A DNA stretch of 64,000 nucleotides, taken from contig JABFRB010000020.1 of assembly GCA_013141385.1 (NCBI GenBank), positions 1-64,000 of the forward strand, written 5' to 3'. The stretch is from Bacteroidales bacterium. GTDB taxonomy: Bacteria; Bacteroidota; Bacteroidia; Bacteroidales; Tenuifilaceae. The notes under the pieces are model-generated. The model saw only the letters and a program-made list of their open reading frames with translations. It was not told the DNA's origin and searched no databases. Of the stretch, positions 28,389 through 38,009 are shown piece by piece (position 1 is the first letter of the stretch; every line of letters starts with the position of its first letter). Position numbers and translations under genes: made by a program.

Positions 28389-28716
28389 AAACGATTGTTT
28401 AATCGGTGCAATATTAAGAATATTTTTGATTAGAGCATCGTAAAATAAAAATTATTTAAAAAAAGTATAATCAGTATACCCTTTCGAATCAGGGATATAA
28501 AAAGTTTTCAAATCAACTCTAAGGGCAATCGTTTACCATAAACTTGTAGATGTCAAAAATGAGTTTTTCCATCTACTATTAATTTTTGATTTGTAATCTG
28601 ATCATATCAGCATATTAACAAAGAAGGATAGATTTAGTTTATTCTTTTTATTTTAGGATTGATATATTTTTTTGTTTTTTACTTATATTTCTCGACCAAT
28701 TCTAAGAATTAAAAGA
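28389..28716. other. divergent intergenic region, lysC leader and M28 promoters
   Basis: AT-rich. It contains two direct copies of ACAATCGTTT (minus strand) just before and inside the leader ORF, and a small palindrome CTGAT/ATCAG near 28597. Promoters for lysC (minus) and the M28 peptidase (plus) must lie here. No clear -33/-7 pair was found. Confidence 0.35.
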
Positions 28717-31014
28717 ATGAAAAATACTAATACTCAAAATGCTCTATTTATAGTTGGAATTTTAATTGTCGTATTTATTCCATTATTACTTCTTAAGTCA
28801 CCAGATCCTTTGCCCACTAGTACGTCCAACAAGGAGTTTTCAGCACTTAGAGCATTTGAACATGTAAAAAATATTGCCCAAAAACCCCACTCAATTGGAA
28901 CAGAGGAACATGAAAGGGTAAAAGGCTATATAATAAACGAATTGAAAAATCGCGGACTGCGAGTGGCTGTTCAAACAACAACATCTGTTTACTACAAAAG
29001 GGGTTTAAGTGCAGGGTATATCCATAATATTATAGGAGTTCACAAGGGGACGGAGGGAAATAAGTGTGTTCTTATAGTTGGTCATTACGATTCGCAACCC
29101 CATACACTTGGTGCTGCAGACGATGGTTCAGCTGTTGCTTCAATGCTTGAATCAGCAAGGGCGTTAAAACAGGTAGGAACATTTAAGAATGATATTGTAT
29201 TCCTATTTACAGATGGAGAAGAGGCTGATCTTTTCGGTGCGAGGGCTTTTATTAATGAAAATCTACTTAAGGATAGCATAGGGATACTCTTGAATATTGA
29301 AGCCAGAGGCTCAAAAGGCCCTAGTATTACTTATGAGGTAAGTCCACATAATGGATGGATAATGAGGGAGTATGCAAAATCGGTACCTTACCCAATTGCC
29401 CATTCAATAGCTTATGAGATTTACAATTTACTACCTAATGGTTCTGATTTTACACCATTTAAAGATGCAGGCGTTTCGGGATTTAATATTGGTTATGTTG
29501 ATGATTTTGTAAACTATCATAGTATGACGGATAGCCCTGAAAATCTTAGCCTTAAAAGTCTTCAGCATCAGGGAAGTTATATAATGGGGATTGCAAAACA
29601 TTTTGGAAACCTAAATTTATCAAGCACAAAATCCGAGGATGTAATCTATTTCAATTGGATTGGACATTCACTTATAATTTATCCAATAGGGTATAATCTC
29701 TTTTTTGTAATTATAATATCACTTTTATTAATTTGTTTAGTATCAATTGGAATTCGAAAGAACAGAATATCAATAGCTAAGATATTGTTAAGCGTATTAT
29801 CATTTATAATTGCATTTGCTATTGTTATAATATTTTCTTGGTTGTTTTTAAATCTAATTAAGAATCTATACCCACACTACTCAAATTTTTACTCATCAAA
29901 TTTTTATAATGTAAGTTATTACTTTATTGCTTTTTCTTGTTTAGCGATAGCAATTTTTGCGGCAGCATATATTCTACTATTTAGAAAACTAAATGAGGAA
30001 AACTTGCTTGTTGGTTCGTTGGTAGTGAACTATTTGTTGATGTTTGCTTTAATTAGCTTTGTTCCAACAGGAGCATATTTAGCAATTGTTCCAATGATTC
30101 TGATTCTAAGTGGTTTATTGATTTGCTATATATTTAATTTTTCATTGCAGAGTAAAAAGCATAGATTTCTTTTAATTCATTTTATAACCCTTATACCAGT
30201 TATTACTTTGATAGTTCCATTAACTAAAATGATTTATATAACATTTGGTTTGGATACAATATATGGAGGTGTTGCGTTACTTTCTATTTTGATTAGTTAT
30301 TTGGTTATACCAATAAAAATTTCGTCAGAAATTAAAAGATGGATATTACCCGTTTTTATCACTCTTTTTCTTATTGGAAACTTTATTTTAGGGCATTTAA
30401 ATTCTGCATATTCGAAGTGGCAGCCATTGCAAAGCAATGTTTCATATTTCTTAAATAGCGATAAAAACGAGGCTTACTGGTTTTCTTTAGAGTCATTTAT
30501 TGACGAATGGAAGTCACAATTTTTTTTCAAAAATGAATTTAAGACTTTACCAGATATTTTCCCACTTTCAAGTAGCAAATATCTTCAATGTGAGGCTAAA
30601 GTATATTCACAACCATTACCAGAATTATCTGTAATTTATGATTCTATAAAAGATGGCAATAGAAAAGTTAATCTAATAATAAATTCAGCAAGAAAGGCTC
30701 AGATTTGCCATATAAATATTAGTAAGGTAGTTAAACTATCACTACTTAACATTAATGGTAAAATCATTACTGCAAAAAAGTTCTATGCTGATACTTCAAC
30801 CAATTCCTATTCTTTTTACTATTTTGGGTTAAGTGAGAAGGAATTGGAATTGACCTTGAATTGTAACCTTTCCAATAAAATTGAAATTAATATAATTGAA
30901 AGTAAGTTAGGATTACCCCTGTTCGAAGGCTATAAACCAATGCCCAATTCTATTATCCCCGATAAAGGTTTTATTAGTAATGTCATTCTAATCAAACGAA
31001 CATGGAGAATATAG
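28717..31014 (+). CDS. M28 family membrane metallopeptidase
   Basis: A zinc aminopeptidase domain fused to a polytopic membrane region. The start chosen is ATG 28717 (765 residues); the open frame extends upstream to a TTG. After an N-terminal membrane segment (about 9-26), the M28 domain shows GHYDSQPHTLGAADDGSAVA with the metal-binding His and Asp, and FLFTDGEEADLFGARAF with the catalytic Glu pair. Residues from about 310 to 590 contain eight or so hydrophobic segments, and a soluble C-terminal domain follows. The layout resembles ER-metallopeptidase (Fxna/ERMP1)-like proteins. The substrate is unknown. Confidence 0.85.
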   Translation: MKNTNTQNALFIVGILIVVFIPLLLLKSPDPLPTSTSNKEFSALRAFEHVKNIAQKPHSIGTEEHERVKGYIINELKNRGLRVAVQTTTSVYYKRGLSAGYIHNIIGVHKGTEGNKCVLIVGHYDSQPHTLGAADDGSAVASMLESARALKQVGTFKNDIVFLFTDGEEADLFGARAFINENLLKDSIGILLNIEARGSKGPSITYEVSPHNGWIMREYAKSVPYPIAHSIAYEIYNLLPNGSDFTPFKDAGVSGFNIGYVDDFVNYHSMTDSPENLSLKSLQHQGSYIMGIAKHFGNLNLSSTKSEDVIYFNWIGHSLIIYPIGYNLFFVIIISLLLICLVSIGIRKNRISIAKILLSVLSFIIAFAIVIIFSWLFLNLIKNLYPHYSNFYSSNFYNVSYYFIAFSCLAIAIFAAAYILLFRKLNEENLLVGSLVVNYLLMFALISFVPTGAYLAIVPMILILSGLLICYIFNFSLQSKKHRFLLIHFITLIPVITLIVPLTKMIYITFGLDTIYGGVALLSILISYLVIPIKISSEIKRWILPVFITLFLIGNFILGHLNSAYSKWQPLQSNVSYFLNSDKNEAYWFSLESFIDEWKSQFFFKNEFKTLPDIFPLSSSKYLQCEAKVYSQPLPELSVIYDSIKDGNRKVNLIINSARKAQICHINISKVVKLSLLNINGKIITAKKFYADTSTNSYSFYYFGLSEKELELTLNCNLSNKIEINIIESKLGLPLFEGYKPMPNSIIPDKGFISNVILIKRTWRI

Positions 31015-31325
31015 ATCTACAATTGTTTAATAATGCTTCTACTATTTTCTTTTATTTCAAAAAATTATAGCAATTTTATAGGAGTTTTTAAGCGTTTTTG
31101 GAGATATTCGTTTTTTAAACATGAATAATTACATTTGCGTCAATAAATATTAGTGAGGAAATTGTTATGAGCCATATCCTTTAGGTGTTTAATCACCCTA
31201 AATGGAATATGTACGAAAGTTTAATTCAAATTATTCCTAAATTTAGAAATGGTTTACACTTTTGTTAAAATTTAAAATTTTCCTTTGAAAGGTAGAAACT
31301 AGTTTATGAAAATAAAATATTGATA
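31015..31325. other. intergenic region with promoter-like box and hairpin
   Basis: TACATTTG at 31130-31137 matches the -7 consensus. About 35 bp downstream a hairpin can form from CCAT...TTTAGGTG (from 31172) and CACCCTAAATGG (to about 31204), giving a structured leader of about 180 nt before the thioesterase gene. No ORF seen. Confidence 0.35.
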
Positions 31326-31736
31326 ATGAGTAATGTTACTTGTGAATATGAACTTGAGTTTACAGTTCGAGATTATGAGTGTGATTTGCAGGGGATTGTA
31401 AATAATGCTGTTTATTTAAACTATCTTGAGCATGCACGCCACCAGTTTTTACTTGCCAAAAAGATAGATTTTGCCGATTTACATACTAAAGGGATTGATT
31501 TAGTTGTTTCAAGAATAGAAATTGACTATAAATTCTCTCTCTCAAGTGATGATAAATTTGTAGTTAAATTAAATACTTGCAGGGAAGGAAACCTAAGGAT
31601 GATTTTTGAACAGGATATTTATAAATTGCCAGAAAATAAACTTGTAGTTCATGCAAGGGTTATAGGTGTTGGTCTTAAAAGTGGAAGACCAATAAAAACT
31701 ATTGATATTCCAGGATTTAATGAACTTGGCAAATAA
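31326..31736 (+). CDS. acyl-CoA thioesterase, hot-dog fold (4HBT/YbgC-like)
   Basis: Hydrolyses acyl-CoA thioesters; the physiological substrate is unknown. The start chosen is ATG 31326 (MSNVTCEYELEFTVRDYECD), 136 residues. The family signature is the segment DYECDLQGIVNNAVYLNYLEHARHQF, with the catalytic Asp region near residue 15-22. The usual hot-dog beta-sheet follows. No operon partner is evident; the next gene starts 156 bp later. Confidence 0.85.
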   Translation: MSNVTCEYELEFTVRDYECDLQGIVNNAVYLNYLEHARHQFLLAKKIDFADLHTKGIDLVVSRIEIDYKFSLSSDDKFVVKLNTCREGNLRMIFEQDIYKLPENKLVVHARVIGVGLKSGRPIKTIDIPGFNELGK

Positions 31737-31892
31737 ATTAATTAAAGAAAATTGTTTAAAAGGAATTGACAGAAAATATTTTAATGCTTAAAAATAAGTC
31801 AAATTCAGTTAAAAAAAACAGGGATGATTAATATCATCTTTGAGAATTAGTTTATATTTGTAAATTATAGTTATTATGCTAAAATTTTTTTA

Positions 31893-33674
31893 ATGGTGGG
31901 ACAAACGAAAAGATTTTATATTTCTATTTTTTATATTATTTGTGCATTTTCTGCTTCTTCTCAGGTAAGTGAATTACATCTTTCTGAATTAAGTAATTGC
32001 ACTCCTGAAAAAAATAAAAATGTAATAAATACGATTGATCAAGCCTATAAAGAGGGTGTTGTATTATATAATGATGCTACCAATAATAGTTTGTCAAATC
32101 AGGTTAAAATAGAGAAATTGGTTAGTATATTTAGAATTGAAGTTTCTGTTAAAAATAAATTACAGGAGGTATGGCAGCAATCCGATAGCATATCACGCGA
32201 TAATTCTAAAAAATATTTTGAGGAAGCATCCCGTGCTTTTAAAGAGTTAACCGATACAATAAACTTAATAAATCCAGAATTTAAATCGATAATAAGAGCG
32301 CTAATAATCGTTGAAAAATCTCATCAAGTAATTCTTTTACAGAAATTTGGAATTCAAGTGCTATTTGGATGTGTGAGGGAGAGTTCAGGACGATTAAACC
32401 AACCGACGGATTTCTCCAGTGATATAGTTATCAATATCGATATGATTGAAAGATTTCGGAAAGTTTGGAACGAATCAAATTACCCAGTGACATATGATCA
32501 ATGGGTATACAAACCTTCTGAACGGAAAACTTTTTCGAAAAGATCTTATGCTAATTCTTGGAAAGATTATCGATTTGGTGCTAAAAAGGATACTACTAGC
32601 ACTGATTCTCCTAAATTGACTCTTGAAACTCAAGGTACATTAGCAAATAATATACTTGGAAATCAAAAAGATATATTGAATTCCTCTAAAGATCAATCAA
32701 TTTCTGGTAATAATAGTTTCACGGATAGTAAAGATTCAAGATTTGCTGGAAAAAATCTTAATAATCAGCAATCGAATAAAACTTTTACTATTAAGGGAGA
32801 AGGAAAAAAACTTGGAATTAGCCCTAATACTCAATACGAAATAAAAAACCTAACAACTCAATCGAAGATAAAAGCCCTAGGGGTTGAATATTTTACCATT
32901 CAAATTGCCGCTAGCAGAAATCAGTTAGTTGTAGAGAGGCTTAAAAATGATTTTAATTGTGGACGTTTTGATATAGAAGAAAAAAATGAAAGCGGTTGGT
33001 ATAAATATCTTGTTGGGCATTTTGCATCAATTGATTCTGCAAATAAGTATCTATTAAAGCCTTGTATGGTAAGAGGATTTGTTTCAGGTTACAATTCCAA
33101 GGGTAGAGTTGCTATTTTTAGTATAAAACAACCAATTACTGCAACTGGAAGTAGCTCAACATACTCAATAGTATACCGTGTACAAGTTGCTGCGTCAAAA
33201 GAACCATTATCAACAGAAATAGTTTCTAAAATTTATAGCGGTATTAATCCAGTGAATGTTTCTCAAGAGGATGGATGGTTTAGGTATTCAATCGGTGACT
33301 TTTTTTACTATGATGAAGCAAAATTGGCGCGTGATTCAAGTAAAATAAAGAATGCTTTTGTTATGCCATACCAAAATGGAAAAAGAATTCAATGGCCTGG
33401 CAAGGAAACTTTAGAATTAATGAAACTTAACCAAAAGGAAAGAGCATTATATGTTATTCAGATTGCTGCTTCCCGCAAACCGTTACCTTTAAATATTATT
33501 AAAAGTGTAATTAAGGTTGAATATCCTTTGACTATGAAATTTGAGGATGGTTGGTACAAATATTTCATTTCAGCTTTTACCGATTTTGCATATGCAAAAC
33601 AGGTTGCTGAAAAGATAGGCGTTAAGGATGCTTTTATTGCAACCTATAAGAATGGCTTACGTGTAAATCCATAG
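31893..33674 (+). CDS. exported protein with three SPOR-like domains
   Basis: A 593-residue protein with an N-terminal signal peptide (about residues 1-24). An alpha-helical region (about 30-210) and an Asn/Ser-rich linker (about 230-320) lead to three repeats of a SPOR-type domain. Their starts are YFTIQIAASRNQL, YRVQVAASKEPL and YVIQIAASRKPL, each followed about 35 residues later by GWYKYLVGHF, GWFRYSIGDF or GWYKYFISAF. SPOR domains bind denuded peptidoglycan. It lies 15 bp upstream of the Wza-like gene, so it probably belongs to that export operon. A TATATTTG box (31853-31860) precedes it. Confidence 0.75.
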   Translation: MVGQTKRFYISIFYIICAFSASSQVSELHLSELSNCTPEKNKNVINTIDQAYKEGVVLYNDATNNSLSNQVKIEKLVSIFRIEVSVKNKLQEVWQQSDSISRDNSKKYFEEASRAFKELTDTINLINPEFKSIIRALIIVEKSHQVILLQKFGIQVLFGCVRESSGRLNQPTDFSSDIVINIDMIERFRKVWNESNYPVTYDQWVYKPSERKTFSKRSYANSWKDYRFGAKKDTTSTDSPKLTLETQGTLANNILGNQKDILNSSKDQSISGNNSFTDSKDSRFAGKNLNNQQSNKTFTIKGEGKKLGISPNTQYEIKNLTTQSKIKALGVEYFTIQIAASRNQLVVERLKNDFNCGRFDIEEKNESGWYKYLVGHFASIDSANKYLLKPCMVRGFVSGYNSKGRVAIFSIKQPITATGSSSTYSIVYRVQVAASKEPLSTEIVSKIYSGINPVNVSQEDGWFRYSIGDFFYYDEAKLARDSSKIKNAFVMPYQNGKRIQWPGKETLELMKLNQKERALYVIQIAASRKPLPLNIIKSVIKVEYPLTMKFEDGWYKYFISAFTDFAYAKQVAEKIGVKDAFIATYKNGLRVNP

Positions 33675-33689
33675 AAAAACAATTATACA

Positions 33690-34454
33690 ATGAAAAACTT
33701 AAACACACTTTTTCTGAAATTGGCGATAATTATTCTATTGCCAGCACTGATATCGGGATGTGCATCCCGTAAAAAGATATTGATGCTCCAGGGTATTTCG
33801 GAGAATACAGCATCATTTAATAACCCAGGAAAATCTTCATATAAATTGCATAAAGGCGATAATCTTTATATCAAAGTTTATAGTGTTGATGAAAAAACCT
33901 CAAAGTTTTTTCAAAGCGATTTTCCTAATCTCATGAATCCAACATATTTATTCTTAAATAGTTATACTATTGACGAGAATGGTTATATTCATGTTTCCTT
34001 TATCAACAAACTACTTGTTGAGGGGTTAACTATTGAAGAATCAAAAAACCTGATACAGAAAGCACTTAATGAGTACTTTAAAGAGTGTACAGTTGCCGTA
34101 AAACTTGTTAATTTTCAGGTATCAGTTTTAGGTGAGGTTAATAGCCCCGGTTCATATACAATTGAGAAGGAGCAGGTTAACCTTTTTCAAGCATTAGGAT
34201 TAGCGGGTGGTCCAAAAGAGTTTAGTAATCTTATGAGGGTAACTCTTGTTAGACAGACTGATACAGGATCTCAGGTGCAGGTGCTAGATTTGACCAATCA
34301 AAAAATTCTTGAATCGGAGTATTACTATTTGATGCCTAATGATATTGTTTACATTGAACCTGTAAAAGCAAAAACAAACATTGGCTCATCACCTTACCTT
34401 TTGATTTCAACCCTTTCATTGGTTTTACTGGCTTGGAATATTTTTATGAAATAA
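33690..34454 (+). CDS. polysaccharide export lipoprotein, Wza-like
   Basis: Forms the periplasmic/outer membrane channel for exopolysaccharide or capsule. A 254-residue lipoprotein: lipobox LISGC (Cys about residue 24). The polysaccharide-export (Poly_export) domain begins YKLHKGDNLYIKVYSVDE at about residue 50. A SLBB-type domain follows (VSVLGEVNSPGSYTIEKEQ, about 150). A hydrophobic segment ends the protein (YLLISTLSLVLLAWNIF). Nine bases separate it from the Wzc-like gene, confirming an operon. Confidence 0.88.
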   Translation: MKNLNTLFLKLAIIILLPALISGCASRKKILMLQGISENTASFNNPGKSSYKLHKGDNLYIKVYSVDEKTSKFFQSDFPNLMNPTYLFLNSYTIDENGYIHVSFINKLLVEGLTIEESKNLIQKALNEYFKECTVAVKLVNFQVSVLGEVNSPGSYTIEKEQVNLFQALGLAGGPKEFSNLMRVTLVRQTDTGSQVQVLDLTNQKILESEYYYLMPNDIVYIEPVKAKTNIGSSPYLLISTLSLVLLAWNIFMK

Positions 34455-34463
34455 AATAGTATT

Positions 34464-36791
34464 ATGAATCGTGGGGAAGTTGATATTGAGGAAAGTTCGA
34501 TTGATTTTAAACAGGTTTTAGGAGTACTATTTAAGAATTGGTATTGGTTTGTTTCATCAATTATAATTTTTGTTGTTGCAGCCTTAATATTTAATAATTA
34601 TTCTACCCCAATTTACCAAGTTGAAGCAAAAATCTTGATTAACGATGAGGGTTCAACTTTTATGGATCCTCAAATGATGGTTAGCCAAGCATTTTCTCCT
34701 AATACTTACAAGGTTAGGAAGGAGATGCAAGTATTAGGGTGTTATTCATTAACTGCTGAGGCCTTGCAAAAACTTCCTTTAGAGGCTAGTTGGTGGTATA
34801 AAGATGGATTCAAAACCAAATTGGTATACCCTCCACCATATCGTCTTATTATTGACTCAACACACTATCAAAATAATAGTGCGACTATTTTTATTGTTTC
34901 AAAGGATATATCACATGTTATTCTAAGTTATATAAATTTAGAAAATGATGAAAAAGTAGTAGATACTGTTGAACTTGGTAATTTTTTTGAGTCACCATTT
35001 TTTCGTTTTAAAATAGTTCCAAATACAAATCAAATACTAGATAGGCAATATCAATTCAAACTTAACCGAAAGGAAAACCTTATAGGTGGTTTTAATACTC
35101 TTGATCTTGTTGAGGAAAAATATTCATCTACTATTACGGTTAAATTTAGAGATCAATCCCCTAAAAGAGCGGCTGATTTTTTAGATGCCCTTTCCCAATC
35201 GTTTCTAAATCGTGGGGTTAAACGTAAAAATCATATTGCTTTAAATACTATAAGATTTATTGAGAGTCAACTTCAAAATGTAACTGATTCGTTAAGATAT
35301 TCGGAGGAAAGGTTGGAGGAATTTAGAAGAGTTAAAGGGGCAACAAATCTAGATTTTCAAACTCAAAAAGCTTATGAACTTCTTGATGGACTCGAGAAAG
35401 ATAAAGCACAATTCTCGATATTCTTAAACTATTACGATTATTTAAAGAGTTCAATAACACAAAATTTAGAGCTAAATAAACTAGTTGTTCCCTCATCGAT
35501 GGGGATTGCTGACGAGGTGTTGAATAAATTGGTATTAGACCTGATGCAATTCTATTCCGAAAAGGCAGAGATTACTGTAAATTCGAAAAAAGATAACCCT
35601 ATGCTTGGGGCTATTGATTACCGGATTGAAGAACGTAAAAAGGCAATTCTTGAAACGATAAACGGATTAATTTATTCCACAAAAATATCTATTAAAAACC
35701 TTGATGAGAGGATTATTAAATATCAGTCCGAGGTATCTAAAATTCCGGAGAAAGAGAAGGAGTTATTGTCATTCCAAAGAAAATTTAAGTTAAACGATGA
35801 AATTTATACTTTCCTATTAACCAAGAGATCAGAGTTGCAGATTGCCTCTGCATCAAATTTCCCTGAGAATGAAGTGCTAGATGCTGCATCTGTGAATAGA
35901 GCAAGCATTGTTTCCCCGAATAGAAGGTTAAACTATATGATGGCAATTTTCATGAGTATAGTTTTACCTTTTCTTTTTATTTATCTCCGTTCACAGTTGA
36001 TTGATAGGTTTGAAGAATCAAGCCAACTTGATAAACTAGGATATCCTGTAATTGGCGAACTAATTCATTCAGATTTAAATACTCCTTTTATTGTCAATCA
36101 GGAGCATATATCAGTATTTGCTGACTCATATCGTTTATTAAGAACAAATATTAAATTTTTAATTGGTGGCGGTGAATCAAAGATTGTTTTAGTTACATCA
36201 ACCTTCTCAGGAGAAGGAAAAAGTTTCGTTTCACGAAATATTGCAGCAAGTTTTGCCCTTGCGGGACATAAAACAATTTTAGTTAATTGCGATTTACGGA
36301 AGCCCGAGAAGGAATTTTTCTTTAATACCGAGTCGGTAGTTGGTTTGAGCGCATATTTAAGTAATAATAGCGATTTCGAAATATTAATCCAAAATTCCGA
36401 TGTTGAAAATTTATGGTTTATATCCTCTGGATTAGTTCCTCCTAATGCTACAGAACTTTTAGATTCTCAAAGAATGCAAAAACTTTTAGGTTTGTTAAAA
36501 GAGAAGTATGAAATAGTTGTAATTGACTCCCCTCCAATAGGAATTGTTGCTGATAGTTTTATACTTGCTCAGCAATCGGATCTATTACTTTTTGTTGTAA
36601 GGTTGAATCATAGTAGAATAAATGGGGTTGAGAAGATATTATCTTCCATTGCACAGAAGCAGTTTAAAAAGGTTGCTATTGTGGCTAATGATATAAGTTC
36701 AAAGTACTTTGGTTATGGCTATTATGGGTATAAGTATGACTATGGATACCATTACGGATCTTCTAAAAAGAAAAAGAAATTAGATAGTTGA
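34464..36791 (+). CDS. Wzc-like polysaccharide co-polymerase with tyrosine autokinase domain
   Basis: Inner membrane protein controlling polysaccharide chain length and export. The 775 residues have a Wzz domain with membrane segments near residues 25-45 and 495-515 and a coiled-coil periplasmic part between them. A BY-kinase domain follows: Walker A TSTFSGEGKSFVSRNIA (about 577), Walker A' LVNCDLRKPE and Walker B VVIDSPPIGIVADS. The Tyr-rich tail (YFGYGYYGYKYDYGYHYG) is the autophosphorylation cluster. No cognate phosphatase or glycosyltransferases are adjacent. Confidence 0.92.
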   Translation: MNRGEVDIEESSIDFKQVLGVLFKNWYWFVSSIIIFVVAALIFNNYSTPIYQVEAKILINDEGSTFMDPQMMVSQAFSPNTYKVRKEMQVLGCYSLTAEALQKLPLEASWWYKDGFKTKLVYPPPYRLIIDSTHYQNNSATIFIVSKDISHVILSYINLENDEKVVDTVELGNFFESPFFRFKIVPNTNQILDRQYQFKLNRKENLIGGFNTLDLVEEKYSSTITVKFRDQSPKRAADFLDALSQSFLNRGVKRKNHIALNTIRFIESQLQNVTDSLRYSEERLEEFRRVKGATNLDFQTQKAYELLDGLEKDKAQFSIFLNYYDYLKSSITQNLELNKLVVPSSMGIADEVLNKLVLDLMQFYSEKAEITVNSKKDNPMLGAIDYRIEERKKAILETINGLIYSTKISIKNLDERIIKYQSEVSKIPEKEKELLSFQRKFKLNDEIYTFLLTKRSELQIASASNFPENEVLDAASVNRASIVSPNRRLNYMMAIFMSIVLPFLFIYLRSQLIDRFEESSQLDKLGYPVIGELIHSDLNTPFIVNQEHISVFADSYRLLRTNIKFLIGGGESKIVLVTSTFSGEGKSFVSRNIAASFALAGHKTILVNCDLRKPEKEFFFNTESVVGLSAYLSNNSDFEILIQNSDVENLWFISSGLVPPNATELLDSQRMQKLLGLLKEKYEIVVIDSPPIGIVADSFILAQQSDLLLFVVRLNHSRINGVEKILSSIAQKQFKKVAIVANDISSKYFGYGYYGYKYDYGYHYGSSKKKKKLDS

Positions 36792-36823
36792 AATTAAACG
36801 CCCTTTTATAGGGCGTTTAATTT
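36791..36823. terminator. bidirectional intrinsic terminator
   Basis: The arms AAATTAAACGCCC (36791-36803) and GGGCGTTTAATTT (36811-36823) are perfect complements with a 7-base loop. They serve the convergent Wzc-like and PPK2 genes. Confidence 0.9.
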
Positions 36824-36827
36824 TATA

Positions 36828-37697
36828 CTAGTATACTTCTGGCACAAAGTTTTGATCGGTTATTGGGGGTCTTACATACGAATGATCTTCCTTCCGTGGT
36901 GGTAATTTAATTGGTTCTGGGGTTAAATCTTCGTAAGGGATAAGGCTAAGAAGATGACTAATACAATTTAACCTTGCTCGTTTTTTATCATCTGCATGTA
37001 CAACATACCACGGGGCTTGCTTTATATCGCAATGTGCGAACATTTCATCCTTGGCTTTTGAATAATCCACCCATTTATTGCGAGATTCTACGTCCATTGG
37101 GCTAAGTTTCCAACGTTTAGTTGGGTCTTCTATTCTATCATGGAAACGTTTCTCCTGTTCATGGTCGCTTACCGAGAACCAGTACTTAATAAGTATGATA
37201 TTTGATCTAACAAGCATCCTTTCAAACTCGGGGCAGGAGCGTAAAAACTCCAAATACTCTTCCTCGGTACAGTAACCCATAACTTTTTCCACACCTGCAC
37301 GGTTATACCAGCTACGGTCGAATAGTACCATTTCACCAGCAGCAGGTAGATGTGGCACGTAACGTTGAAAGTACCATTGTGATTTTTCTTTCTCGGTAGG
37401 AACGCCTAGTGCTACAACTCGACAGAAGCGTGGATTTAAACTTTCTGTAATGGTCTTAATTACACCTCCCTTTCCAGCTGCATCACGTCCTTCGAAGATT
37501 AGGACAACCTTTAACTTCTTGAATTTAATCCATTCCTGAAGTTTCACCAGTTCAATATCAAATATTTCGAGTTCATTTTCATAGAAATTCTTATCCAGTT
37601 TCTCCTTTTTCGATTCAACTACTTCATAATGTCCTTGTTCCTTTTGGTTACCTTCCTCATCATTATCTTTATGATGATGCTTTTTATGTTTCGACAT
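36828..37697 (-). CDS. polyphosphate kinase 2 family protein
   Basis: Transfers phosphate between polyphosphate and nucleotides. The 289 residues carry Walker A FEGRDAAGKGGVIKTI (about residue 67), the Walker B region VLFDRSWYNRAGVE and the lid KRWKLSPMDVESRNKW. Together these are characteristic of the single-domain PPK2 group. The N-terminus is a His/Lys-rich tract (SKHKKHHHKDN). I cannot tell from sequence alone whether ADP or GDP is preferred. It appears monocistronic. Confidence 0.9.
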   Translation of the reverse strand: MSKHKKHHHKDNDEEGNQKEQGHYEVVESKKEKLDKNFYENELEIFDIELVKLQEWIKFKKLKVVLIFEGRDAAGKGGVIKTITESLNPRFCRVVALGVPTEKEKSQWYFQRYVPHLPAAGEMVLFDRSWYNRAGVEKVMGYCTEEEYLEFLRSCPEFERMLVRSNIILIKYWFSVSDHEQEKRFHDRIEDPTKRWKLSPMDVESRNKWVDYSKAKDEMFAHCDIKQAPWYVVHADDKKRARLNCISHLLSLIPYEDLTPEPIKLPPRKEDHSYVRPPITDQNFVPEVY

Positions 37698-38009
37698 GGC
37701 TACTCAATTTAGGTTAGTAATTGATGATTATAGGATTTAATTAATGATATTTATTTGAAAAACATTTAAATAACTCGAATAAATATATTAAAAATCATTC
37801 GAATAAAAACTCTCTTTACAAGTTTTTATTTCCAAATAAGGTTTTGATACAGATATATTTTGGAATAACTATATTTTTATTGTGAATGACAAAAAGTAGA
37901 ACATTCTTATACCTTGAAACAAGAAAATGCTCAGATTGTTCTTCTATATATAATGCCTTGGGTGCTACAGGTATTGGTAGAATAACAGATAATATCAAAC
38001 ACCAAATTT
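37698..38009. other. AT-rich intergenic region
   Basis: 312 bp between two minus-strand genes, so it holds the PPK2 promoter. A 60-residue open frame on the minus strand (37998-37816) does not look like a protein. Nothing else is seen. Confidence 0.35.

Noticed and set aside
28201-28500. Lysine (L-box) riboswitch
   Set aside because: The leader lacks the long multi-helix L-box core; a short Lys-rich ORF followed by a terminator fits better.
37816-37998. 60-residue minus-strand ORF after the EamA gene
   Set aside because: Composition does not look like a protein, no family resemblance, AT-rich region where chance frames are common.
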